Source: WJLG01 sp964602485
GTDB lineage: Bacteria; Patescibacteriota; Patescibacteriia; Patescibacteriales; WJLG01
Direction: 5' to 3'
Assembly (NCBI GenBank): GCA_964602485.1
Contig: CAZRQU010000024.1
Coordinates: 1-8,929 of the forward strand
DNA: 8,929 bases
Shown one piece after another: positions 1 to 5,620 of the stretch. Below the pieces are notes generated by a model. It made no database searches. It was not told where the DNA came from and saw only the letters and a program-made list of their open reading frames with translations. Position 1 is the stretch's first letter, and every line of letters begins with the position of its first letter. Position numbers and translations under genes: made by a program.

Positions 1-13
1 ATTTCCCAAACTT

Positions 14-41
14 AAAAGTAGACACTTTCGTGTCTACTTTT
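14..41. terminator. Perfect 12-bp hairpin, probable bidirectional terminator
   Basis: AAAAGTAGACAC (14-25) pairs perfectly with GTGTCTACTTTT (30-41) around a TTTC loop. A-rich and T-rich ends flank it on both strands. It lies 46 bases past the stop of the minus-strand beta-helix gene, so it can end that transcript, and it may also end a plus-strand gene lying before the window. Confidence 0.75.
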
Positions 42-87
42 TGGGTCCCAGTTCACCATGACGGTCTTTTTGTTTTATATGATCCTT

Positions 88-1086
88 TTATCTTCTTCCG
101 CCTCTTTTTCTAAAATTTCTTCTAACAGCACGCTTTACCTTATCTCTTTTCTCTTCCATTCTCTCGTAAAAACCAGAATACTTTTCCCTAATGCAATCAG
201 GAACTTCCACTCTACCCTGCTTTATCAAGCCCCATGGTCCTCTTAATAATCTACAATGTTTATGTTTGTGGTGTTTGTGTCTCAACCACCAATGCTTCCG
301 GCAACAACAGTCATTATCTTCTTCTTCTTCATCATCATCCGGTATCTCTGGCTCGTAAGGAATGGTCAAAAACGGTATATGATCTATATTCCCTTGAAGT
401 ATGGTGCCTTTCAGATCACCGGCTGGATCAAGTGTCGGCCCTTCGTTGGACCCCCAGTAGTTACTGGTGGCATCAATAGTAGCAGATGACATATTGAAAA
501 TACTGGAACCACAAAAAGGATCGCCCCCTGTGTCCTGACAGAAGTCAGGATTATGGATATTGGAATTATGGATAGAGAATTGACCAACAGCATAGACCAG
601 TATTGATCCATTGTTATTAAGAATGTCTGAATTATCTATGGAGATATCACCGGCTGATTGGACCATTATGTAAGCCGGAATGGAAAGTCCGCCTCCGCCG
701 GCGTATTCTACTTTGGCATGATCCATGCTTAAAGTCGAACTGGGAGACGATAGCAGGATATGCCCCCAATCGCTTGGTGAAGGGCTGGCTGCCGCTGAAG
801 TGATGACCGCTTGCTTACCGGCCTCGCCAACGATATCCAAGTGCCCGCCAGTAAGCAAAAAATTGGTGCTGGCATCCATCTTGACCGTGGTTTCCGGACC
901 AATGGTCAATCTGGCACCGTTAGTGATGACTACATCCTCACTAACCACCACCTCTCCGCTCCAAGTGGTGTCAACGTTTATGGTCTCTGCTTTAGCGGTT
1001 GCCACCAAGGCAAAGACCGCAACAAAAGCCAAAACCAAACTCAAAGATGTTTTTTTCATATTTTTAGGATTATTATAGATGAACAC
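88..1086 (-). CDS. Secreted right-handed beta-helix-like protein with acidic, His/Cys-rich and basic C-terminal tail
   Basis: Predicted 332 aa. A signal peptide (about residues 10-33: MKK, hydrophobic LVLAFVAVFALVA, cleavage after AKA) indicates export. Residues about 35-240 are short beta-rich repeats (VVVSEDVVITNGARLTIGP, DISIDNSDILNNN, FSIHNSNIHN) and contain SNYWGSNEGP (208-217), a sequence common in parallel beta-helix surface proteins. After residue 248 the composition changes abruptly: an acidic run (PDDDEEEED), CCC at 260-262, a His cluster (six His between 265 and 277, then C278) and a strongly basic end (RRNFRKRGGRR). The GTG at 1086 has a good SD (AAGGAAG, 4-base spacer). An ATG at 1059 would give a more conventional signal peptide but has no SD. 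No catalytic motif is visible. Adhesin, structural surface protein or metal binder are all possible, and the function is unknown. Confidence 0.75.
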   Translation of the reverse strand: MFIYNNPKNMKKTSLSLVLAFVAVFALVATAKAETINVDTTWSGEVVVSEDVVITNGARLTIGPETTVKMDASTNFLLTGGHLDIVGEAGKQAVITSAAASPSPSDWGHILLSSPSSTLSMDHAKVEYAGGGGLSIPAYIMVQSAGDISIDNSDILNNNGSILVYAVGQFSIHNSNIHNPDFCQDTGGDPFCGSSIFNMSSATIDATSNYWGSNEGPTLDPAGDLKGTILQGNIDHIPFLTIPYEPEIPDDDEEEEDNDCCCRKHWWLRHKHHKHKHCRLLRGPWGLIKQGRVEVPDCIREKYSGFYERMEEKRDKVKRAVRRNFRKRGGRR

Positions 1087-1100
1087 TACTCTTCCTTTTA

Positions 1101-1129
1101 ATTATAATAAAAAGACCCGAGATTGCCAA
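1101..1129 (-). promoter_or_regulatory. Promoter of the beta-helix gene, -35 inside the purC terminator
   Basis: Read on the minus strand, TTGGCA (1129-1124) and a perfect TATAAT (1106-1101) are separated by 17 bases. The -35 hexamer lies in the inner stem of the purC terminator. The predicted start site, about 1094, would cut into the SD of the GTG start. A second TATAAT (1077-1072) lies 12 bases before the internal ATG at 1059, so the true transcript and start pair is unresolved. Confidence 0.55.
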
Positions 1130-1150
1130 GTTGGCATACCTCGGGTTTTG
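1110..1150. terminator. Terminator after purC (two-tier hairpin)
   Basis: ACCCGAG (1115-1121) pairs with CTCGGGT (1140-1146), and inside it TGCCA (1124-1128) pairs with TGGCA (1132-1136). On the minus strand the stem is followed by a TCTTTTTATT tract, a standard intrinsic terminator ending purC 22 bases past its stop. The plus strand also has TTTT after the stem. Confidence 0.85.
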
Positions 1151-1171
1151 GAAAAAGATCATATTCAAGGC

Positions 1172-2140
1172 CTATCGCACACGATCGGCCAGGTCTAACA
1201 TGATCCTTTCCTGGATCGTCTCCCCTTCCGACAGTGCGAATTCTTCGCCGGTTATCATCTCGTAGAGTTTGATATACCGTCTGGAAAGTTCCACCACCAG
1301 ATCTTCCGGAGCTGCGGGCAACGTCTGATCTTTGTAAGGGTCGCAATGTTCGCGAAACCAGAGTCGCAGAAACTCCTTATCGATATTCTCAGGCTCCTGG
1401 CCGGCAACGAAACGTTGTCCATAGGAATCAGCCAGCCAATACCTGGAAGAATCAGGCGTATGGATCTCATCGATCAGAGTTATCCTGCCCTTCTCGTCAA
1501 TGCCGAATTCGTACTTGGTATCCACCAGGATAAGTCCGTGCTTACTCGCTATCTCCTGTCCACGAACGAACAAAGATAAGGTCAACTGGGATAAATGCTC
1601 CCACATATCCCGACTGACTATCCCCTTACTGATGATCTCGCTTGGGGACATATTCTTGTCATGCTCCTCCGATTTGGTGGTGGGAGTAAGGATCGGACTA
1701 TCGAATTGCTGATTCTTGACCATGCCTTCCGGCAAAATGTTGCCATTGATATCCCTTTCCCCGTTCTTGTATCGCGTCCAAGCCGAGGTCGAAGTCGAAC
1801 CGGTCAAGAATCCGCGAACCACCATCTCCAAGGCGATAGGCTGGCATTTCTTGGCAATAGTGACGTTCGGGTCAGGCACTTCCAGGACATGGTTCTGAAC
1901 GATATCCTCAGTGGCCGAAAACCAAAAAGCGCTGGTCTGATTGAGCACCTGCCCTTTGAAAGGTACGGCTGCCAAAATGCGATCAAAAGCCGACTGCCTG
2001 TCAGTAGTTACAAGGATCAGGTGATCACCCAGATCATAGATGTCACGAACCTTGCCGCGCTTGCCATTCTGCAAACCGAGAAAATCGGTTTCCACGAGAC
2101 AGTTGTCCAGATTGGAGCGAATAACTTCCTTTGAGACCAT
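1172..2140 (-). CDS. purC: Phosphoribosylaminoimidazole-succinocarboxamide (SAICAR) synthase
   Basis: 322 aa, cytosolic. It catalyses the ATP-dependent joining of aspartate to CAIR to form SAICAR in de novo purine synthesis (EC 6.3.2.6). The sequence carries the family hallmarks: GKVRD (29-33), TDRQSAFD (46-53), signature PIALEMVVRGFLTGS (101-115), substrate-loop PTTKSEEHD (153-161), signature LVDTKYEFG (205-213) and DEIHTPDSSRYW (224-235). At about 320 residues it matches the longer form of the family rather than the roughly 240-residue E. coli type. The ATG at 2140 has a near-perfect SD (AAAGGAGG, 5-base spacer). It forms a single-gene unit with its own promoter and terminator. No other purine gene is in the window, so it may serve a partial or salvage-linked pathway (inference). 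Domain and motifs look complete. Confidence 0.97.
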   Translation of the reverse strand: MVSKEVIRSNLDNCLVETDFLGLQNGKRGKVRDIYDLGDHLILVTTDRQSAFDRILAAVPFKGQVLNQTSAFWFSATEDIVQNHVLEVPDPNVTIAKKCQPIALEMVVRGFLTGSTSTSAWTRYKNGERDINGNILPEGMVKNQQFDSPILTPTTKSEEHDKNMSPSEIISKGIVSRDMWEHLSQLTLSLFVRGQEIASKHGLILVDTKYEFGIDEKGRITLIDEIHTPDSSRYWLADSYGQRFVAGQEPENIDKEFLRLWFREHCDPYKDQTLPAAPEDLVVELSRRYIKLYEMITGEEFALSEGETIQERIMLDLADRVR

Positions 2141-2207
2141 AAGGGCCTCCTTTCTTTTTGAAGATAAAGTTTTATCTATCTATCAATGAACCACAATATG
2201 TCCTATA

Positions 2208-2236
2208 TATCTATCACGATTACTATTTTTGGTCAA
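2208..2236 (-). promoter_or_regulatory. Probable purC promoter
   Basis: On the minus strand TTGACC (2236-2231) is followed after 17 bases by TAGATA (2213-2208), which has a TG extension just upstream (TGA-TAGATA). The -10 matches poorly, and spacing plus the extended element carry the call. It starts 6 bases past the stem of the M23 gene's terminator. The leader of about 60 bases contains a GATAAA-GT-TTTATC palindrome (2163-2176). Confidence 0.4.
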
Positions 2237-2269
2237 ATAAAAAAGCAAAGGATCGATCTTCCTTTGCTT
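2237..2269 (-). terminator. Terminator after the M23 peptidase gene
   Basis: AAGCAAAGGA (2243-2252) pairs perfectly with TCCTTTGCTT (2260-2269) around a 7-base loop. On the minus strand a T-run (TTTTTTATTT) follows. The hairpin begins 6 bases after the stop codon of the peptidase. Confidence 0.88.
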
Positions 2270-2275
2270 CCTTTT

Positions 2276-3535
2276 TTAGCTTCCGGTCCCTAACATTTCT
2301 TGCCATTTTTCGATCTCCAAAAAGAATCTTTCCCGATTCTCTTCTTTTATAGGCTTACCCGGAGGCAGGATCTCGTTCAAAGGATTTATCTTGTAGCCAT
2401 TTTTGACCATTTCATAATGCAAATGAGGCCCGGTTGACCAGCCGGTATTCCCGACATAGCCTATTGTTTCTCCCTGCTTGACCTTCTGTCCATAACGGAC
2501 GCCTATTCGGCTCTGATGGGCATAATTGGTGGTGTAAGTTCCGTTATGGCGAACAGAGGTAAAATAGCCATAGCCTCTTTTCCAACCGGCGAACACTATC
2601 GTACCGTCGCCCACTGAACGTATCGGAGTTCCGACTGGCGCGGCATAGTCTATCGCCCGATGAGGACCGCTCAAACCTATCTCCATAACCACCCTATTCC
2701 CGGTAGTATAGCCGGAAGATATATATTTGAAAGCCACCGGAGCCTTTAAGAACATCTTTTGCACTGAATTGCCGTTCTGGTCAAAGAACCCTTTATTCTC
2801 CTCGTTCTCCTCGAAATAATATATCTCATATTTAGTGCCATCGTTCACATAATATCCGGCCTTTATTCTTCCCGGCATCACATATTCTCCATCAAGATAT
2901 CTTTCTTCATATATGAACTTGAATTCATCACCTTTGCGTGGGTCCATGGCAAAATCTATCGTCCATTGAAAAGCATTGGCCAGAGTTATTATCGCCCTTT
3001 CATCTATATCATTATCCAAAGCTGCTTGATACATGGAATTGTCTACTCGCCCCCCTTTTACCACTGTCTTGGTCTCGTAAGGTATCGGCCTTCTGAAAGC
3101 CACCCACTCCTTACTACTGGTGGAATTCTCATAATATTCATTGTTGCGCACTACTAACTCATCCTCAGAATCCACCTTATAGATTACTTGCTTTAAGATG
3201 TCTGTATCTTTTTCATAGGTAAGTTCTATTTCCTTACCGGCCCTTATCCTGGCCAAGTCGTAAGTGGAGCTAGCTGTTTGGTATATGATATGGGACAAGT
3301 TCACACCGACCGCTTCTTCCATTAATTCTCCGTAAGTGTCCTTATCACCTATCTTTATTGAATCCTGTTTGTCGACCGGTTCTACCTCTTCAGCTTGAGC
3401 CGGCTCCACATCTTTGGTCATTTCGACCTTAGCGCTCGAATGGTCTTCGTTCTTAAAATAAAAAAACCCTGAAGCCACGATCGCTATCAATATTATAAAT
3501 GATATTTTTATTATCTTATGCATATTGCTAAACAA
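2276..3535 (-). CDS. Membrane-anchored M23-family (LytM/MepM-like) peptidoglycan endopeptidase
   Basis: 419 aa. An N-terminal hydrophobic segment (about 7-27) acts as signal or anchor, so the rest is extracytoplasmic. An acidic linker follows (about 29-65), then an OapA/Csd3-type domain region (about 70-260) as in MepM/Csd3 homologues, then a C-terminal M23 domain (about 268-390). The metal-site motifs are intact: HRAID (H292, D296), YAHQS (H340) and GPHLHYE (H371, H373). These match the zinc ligands and catalytic histidines of active M23 enzymes, so it probably cleaves peptide cross-links during wall growth or division. Start choice: TTG at 3535 has AGAGG with a 5-base spacer, whereas the ATG at 3523 lies 17 bases from that SD. 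TTG is preferred, although ATG would give the same protein shortened by four residues. It is a single-gene unit with its own promoter and terminator. Confidence 0.94.
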   Translation of the reverse strand: MFSNMHKIIKISFIILIAIVASGFFYFKNEDHSSAKVEMTKDVEPAQAEEVEPVDKQDSIKIGDKDTYGELMEEAVGVNLSHIIYQTASSTYDLARIRAGKEIELTYEKDTDILKQVIYKVDSEDELVVRNNEYYENSTSSKEWVAFRRPIPYETKTVVKGGRVDNSMYQAALDNDIDERAIITLANAFQWTIDFAMDPRKGDEFKFIYEERYLDGEYVMPGRIKAGYYVNDGTKYEIYYFEENEENKGFFDQNGNSVQKMFLKAPVAFKYISSGYTTGNRVVMEIGLSGPHRAIDYAAPVGTPIRSVGDGTIVFAGWKRGYGYFTSVRHNGTYTTNYAHQSRIGVRYGQKVKQGETIGYVGNTGWSTGPHLHYEMVKNGYKINPLNEILPPGKPIKEENRERFFLEIEKWQEMLGTGS

Positions 3536-3571
3536 AAAATCCTCTTAAAAAGGATAGGTTGTCGTATTCTT

Positions 3572-3600
3572 ATTTTGCCTTTAAAAAACGAATTAGTCAA
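3572..3600 (-). promoter_or_regulatory. Probable promoter of the M23 peptidase gene
   Basis: On the minus strand TTGACT (3600-3595) is followed after 17 bases by CAAAAT (3577-3572). The predicted start site near 3565 leaves a leader of about 30 bases ending in the SD at 3545-3541. The -35 starts 6 bases past the stem of the preceding terminator, the same distance as at the purC promoter. Confidence 0.5.
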
Positions 3601-3640
3601 ATCAAAAGGTTCGCTTCAAGGCGGACCTTAAAGCGAACCT
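3600..3640 (-). terminator. Terminator after the zinc-ribbon/lysine-tail gene
   Basis: AGGTTCGCTT (3607-3616) pairs with AAGCGAACCT (3631-3640), with an inner AAGG/CCTT stem. On the minus strand the stem is followed by TTTGATTTG. It sits 10 bases past the gene's stop codon. Confidence 0.8.
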
Positions 3641-3650
3641 CGTTCAAAAA

Positions 3651-4202
3651 CTACTTCTTCTTGGCAGTGGTCTTTTTNNNNNNNNNNNNNNNNNNNNNNN
3701 NNNNNNNNNNNNNNNNNNNNNNNNNNNNNNNNNNNNNNNNNNNNNNNNNNNNNNNNNNNNNNNNNNNNNNNNNNNNNGTCTTTTTGGCAGTTGTTTTCTT
3801 AGCTGGAGCCTTCTTGGCGGTAGTTTTTTTGGGCGGAGCCTTCTTGGTAGCGGTCTTCTTAGTGGAAGGTTTCTTAGCAACCGACTCTTTCTTCGGTTTT
3901 GCCTCCGTCTTTTTGGCCGACGTTTCTTTGGCTTCTTTTTTGTCTACTTGGTTCTCTGAGGCCATAAAAGAACTCAAAAGCGAAACCAATCTGTCCAATT
4001 TTGCGTTCAAGGCATCGAACTGTTTGTTCGATAGACCGCTTGAACCCTTGTCGCCATGGTCGTGCCTTTTATTATCTTTCCTTTTCCTGAAACAATCATT
4101 GCAATAAACCGGCTTACCCGGCCGAGGCTCAAAAGGGATCTCGCAATCGCGCCCACAATCGGCGCAAACCACTTGATGCATTTTTCGATCGAATTTCCCC
4201 AT
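3651..4202 (-). CDS. CxxC-x17-CxxC zinc-ribbon protein with histone H1-like lysine/alanine tail (interrupted by assembly gap)
   Basis: Nominally 183 aa, but the true length is unknown because 100 undetermined bases (3678-3777) lie in the tail. The N-terminus has C13-x2-C16, then exactly 17 residues, then C34-x2-C37 (VVCADCGRDC ... PVYCNDCF). This fits the small CxxC-x17-CxxC zinc-binding domain family seen in CPR bacteria and some archaea. A predicted short helix (57-82, SNKQFDALNAKLDRLVSLLSS) follows. From about residue 88 the protein is Lys/Ala/Thr/Pro-rich with a 10-residue pattern (TTAKKAPAKK), like histone H1 or chlamydial Hc1 tails. Nucleic-acid binding or compaction is likely but inferred. 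The ATG at 4202 has no SD and lies 14 bases after the upstream membrane gene's stop, so it is probably co-transcribed with it. A second ATG at 4181 would remove seven residues but keep the domain. Confidence 0.85.
   Translation of the reverse strand: MGKFDRKMHQVVCADCGRDCEIPFEPRPGKPVYCNDCFRKRKDNKRHDHGDKGSSGLSNKQFDALNAKLDRLVSLLSSFMASENQVDKKEAKETSAKKTEAKPKKESVAKKPSTKKTATKKAPPKKTTAKKAPAKKTTAKKXXXXXXXXXXXXXXXXXXXXXXXXXXXXXXXXXXKKTTAKKK
3678..3777. other. Assembly gap of 100 N
   Basis: Exactly 100 undetermined bases sit inside the repetitive lysine-rich tail. A round 100 is the usual placeholder for a gap of unknown size, so the tail could be much shorter or longer than shown. The reading frame stays open with lysine-rich sequence on both sides. 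Confidence 0.98.
3778..3880 (-). repeat. Degenerate tandem repeat encoding (T/A)(T/P)AKKAPAKK units
   Basis: About 30-base units on the minus strand encode 10-residue Lys/Ala/Thr/Pro repeats, with another partial unit across the gap at 3651-3677. Low-complexity near-identical units explain why short-read assembly failed here. Confidence 0.7.
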
Positions 4203-4216
4203 ATTATTGAAATTAA

Positions 4217-4816
4217 TTAAAATACCTTAAAATACACCAAAGCAGACAGGATCAACAGACCAATAACCGCTATCTCTTTGACATGCTTCAATTTAGATAA
4301 GCCCTTGGCTAAATAAACCATAACCGCTAGTTGTATGAAAGTAGCCAAATATATGCCTATCAAAGCAAATATCTGACTTTTTAGATCTCCTAGGAACAGA
4401 GGAGTTAAAACAACAAAATCATCAAGCAAGGTTATTATGGAAACAAAGAAGCCTAACCATATGAGATGAAAGAATCGAGAACGGGTTATCTTCTTTCTTA
4501 TTTTGTGTTTTTCTTTCTCTATTTTCTCTTCCTTCTTCTTGCCGAACAAGTCCAGATAAACAAAAAAGGCCAAAACCAAGATCAATATACTAGTGATCAC
4601 ATGAGTATAAGAAAATTTTTCAAGCAATGAAGAAAAACACCAGGCCATAGCCACGGCCGCGGTCACAGCCAAAAGATTGCCTATGGAAAAAGCTATCCTG
4701 CCTTGCTTGGTCCTGGTCAATTGAGCGATTATCGGTATCCTGGTGACAGCATCATCAAAACTGGCCAAAGCCTTGGACAATACTCCACCGATAATATATT
4801 TCAAAGCTGTTATCAT
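4217..4816 (-). CDS. Small multi-pass membrane protein with duplicated DD motif, LysE/CadD-superfamily-like
   Basis: 199 aa with about six hydrophobic segments (near residues 4-30, 42-62, 70-91, 116-142, 148-170, 180-198) and a charged Lys/Glu-rich loop at 93-114. The halves resemble each other. FDDAVTRIP (20-28), followed by GRIAFSIGNLLAV, aligns with LDDFVVLTP (131-139), followed by FALIGIYLATF. Such duplicated three-helix halves with acidic residues in the first helix are typical of the LysE superfamily (CadD, TerC and MntP), and CadD has an IDD-type motif. Ion or metal export is therefore possible, but the exact family and substrate are not established. The ATG at 4816 has no SD, and a TACAAT box 7 bases upstream suggests leaderless transcription. 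The zinc-ribbon gene follows after 14 bases, and no terminator is visible between them. Confidence 0.8.
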   Translation of the reverse strand: MITALKYIIGGVLSKALASFDDAVTRIPIIAQLTRTKQGRIAFSIGNLLAVTAAVAMAWCFSSLLEKFSYTHVITSILILVLAFFVYLDLFGKKKEEKIEKEKHKIRKKITRSRFFHLIWLGFFVSIITLLDDFVVLTPLFLGDLKSQIFALIGIYLATFIQLAVMVYLAKGLSKLKHVKEIAVIGLLILSALVYFKVF

Positions 4817-4823
4817 ATCTACT

Positions 4824-4853
4824 ATTGTACCATTTCAACCGAACATTTAACAA
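4824..4853 (-). promoter_or_regulatory. Probable promoter placed for a leaderless transcript
   Basis: On the minus strand TTGTTA is followed after 18 bases by TACAAT, whose last base is only 7 bases before the ATG at 4816. Transcription would start at or next to the A of the start codon, which fits the absence of an SD. Coordinates are approximate to a few bases. Confidence 0.45.
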
Positions 4854-4895
4854 GAAACCCCACTGAAAATTCAAAAAGACAATTATAAACAAAAG

Positions 4896-4974
4896 TCAAC
4901 TGCCCCGAGGTTGAAAGTCCTTAAAGCTCGACACCTCACTATCCTAAAAATGGTGCGGCCGTAGAAAGACTTTC
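4896..4974. other. Unexplained intergenic block with interlocking complementarity
   Basis: GAGGT (4907-4911) can pair with ACCTC (4933-4937). GAAAGTC (4913-4919), inside that loop, can pair with GACTTTC (4968-4974), giving an H-type pseudoknot. Alternatives are TCAAC (4896-4900) with GTTGA (4910-4914) and CACC (4932-4935) with GGTG (4952-4955). No reading frame is convincing. It lies upstream of both divergent promoters, so it could be a small RNA or a regulatory site on either strand. I do not recognise a known RNA family. Confidence 0.3.
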
Positions 4975-4990
4975 GCTGTAAAGATCATTA

Positions 4991-5019
4991 TTGACAGAAA
5001 CTATTTTTTATGCTAACCT
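4991..5019 (+). promoter_or_regulatory. Promoter of the cold-shock gene (extended -10)
   Basis: A perfect TTGACA (4991-4996) is followed after 17 bases by TAACCT (5014-5019), directly preceded by the extended -10 element TGC. The predicted start near 5026 coincides with the first base of the first leader hairpin and gives a leader of about 118 bases. Confidence 0.6.
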
Positions 5020-5025
5020 TAACTT

Positions 5026-5143
5026 GATAGTTCAAAAACTATCCTCTCTTATTTTAAAAGAGTGGTGAATATTATTTTAGTAGAGATGAAGTCGAGTTTC
5101 TACCTATTAGTATTCAAACTAATTACTTTATCTTTACATTTTC
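5026..5143 (+). promoter_or_regulatory. Structured 5' leader of the cold-shock gene (four hairpins, no SD)
   Basis: Four non-overlapping hairpins follow one another: GATAGTT/AACTATC (5026-5043, 4-base loop), CTCTT/AAGAG (5046-5062), GTAGAGAT/GTTTCTAC (5080-5103, with G-T pairs) and ATTAGT/ACTAAT (5106-5123). The last 20 bases before the ATG are unstructured, A/T/C-only and without an SD. Long structured leaders control cspA-type mRNAs in enterobacteria. A similar temperature-dependent role here is inferred. Confidence 0.5.
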
Positions 5144-5338
5144 ATGGAAGGTACAATCAAAAAATTGACTGACAAAAACTTTGGTTTTATCGCCCAGGAT
5201 GGTGAGAATGATCTATTCTTTCACGCCAACAACTTGGACGGTATCAGCTTTGACGAGCTGAGCGAAGGCGACGCTGTTGCTTTTGATGTCGAAGATACTC
5301 CGAAAGGAAAATCTGCAGTCAATGTTAAAAAAGCGTAA
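5144..5338 (+). CDS. Cold-shock protein (CspA-type single-stranded nucleic-acid binding protein)
   Basis: 64 aa, one complete cold-shock (OB-fold) domain, slightly shorter than the usual 66-70. The start MEGTIKKLTDKNFGFI carries RNP1 (KNFGFI, 11-16), and DLFFHA (23-28) carries RNP2, the aromatic residues that stack on single-stranded RNA or DNA. The C-terminal GDAVAFDVEDTPKGKSAVNV matches the closing strands of the fold. It likely acts as an RNA chaperone in the cytoplasm. It is the only complete plus-strand gene here, transcribed from its own promoter through a long hairpin-rich leader and ended by a strong terminator. The ATG has no SD. The nearby RNA helicase (5621-7315) is a common functional partner of Csp proteins, so a joint cold or stress role is plausible. 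It is not necessarily cold-inducible, since many Csp proteins are constitutive. Confidence 0.96.
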   Translation: MEGTIKKLTDKNFGFIAQDGENDLFFHANNLDGISFDELSEGDAVAFDVEDTPKGKSAVNVKKA

Positions 5339-5353
5339 ATAACTTTTTTACAT

Positions 5354-5388
5354 AAACAAAACAGACCCCTTAAGGGTCTGTTTTGTTT
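5354..5388. terminator. Strong bidirectional terminator between convergent genes
   Basis: A perfect 15-bp stem (5354-5368 with 5374-5388) containing CAGACCC/GGGTCTG closes a 5-base loop, with TTTTGTTTTG on the plus strand and GTTTTGTTT on the minus strand. It lies 15 bases after the cold-shock stop and 18 bases past the stop of the converging 45-aa gene, so it can serve both. Confidence 0.92.
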
Positions 5389-5406
5389 TGCTATCAAAAA
5401 TAAATG

Positions 5407-5544
5407 TTACTTTTTTGTGCTAGCTTTATTCTTCTTCTTGTTAGCTTTAGCCTCAAGCATTTGCCTTTTGATCTCGAGTCTTTTTGCGGTCTTGTGGGAT
5501 TTTGACCTCTTTTTCTTGCCCACGCCGGTATTTCTTTTTGCCAT
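5407..5544 (-). CDS. 45-aa very basic small protein
   Basis: The ATG at 5544 opens MAKRNTGVGKKKRSKSHKTA and ends at a TAA (5407-5409), coding 45 residues. More than a third are Lys or Arg, acidic residues are almost absent (two Glu), and no membrane segment is visible. The reading frame fills the space between the helicase stop (76 bases upstream) and the bidirectional terminator, as expected of a real gene. There is no terminator between it and the helicase, so they may be co-transcribed. A TATAAA box 8 bases before the ATG also allows separate, leaderless transcription. There is no SD. The composition resembles small ribosome-associated or nucleic-acid binding proteins, but I recognise no family and assign no function. 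Confidence 0.7.
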   Translation of the reverse strand: MAKRNTGVGKKKRSKSHKTAKRLEIKRQMLEAKANKKKNKASTKK

Positions 5545-5620
5545 ATTCGCAATTTATATTCTTAATAAATATTAGATTAACATATTATCCAATATAATAA
5601 AAGCAGAGTTAATGGTCCTA

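Noticed and set aside
58..246. 62-codon plus-strand frame at the window start
   Set aside because: It is antisense to the basic tail of the beta-helix protein, with no SD and low-complexity translation.
1595..2134. 179-codon open frame on the plus strand opposite purC
   Set aside because: It is fully antisense to a clear purC, has no SD or recognisable domain, and is a by-product of purC codon composition.
3559..4107. 182-codon open frame on the plus strand rich in Phe/Leu/Val
   Set aside because: It is the antisense of the lysine/alanine repeat (AAG codons read as CTT) and runs through the N gap, so it is not a membrane protein gene.
4896..4990. Resemblance to RNase P RNA (GAGG..GAAAGTCC and later ACAGAAAC)
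   Set aside because: The stretch is only about 110 bases, and the other conserved RNase P elements are missing.
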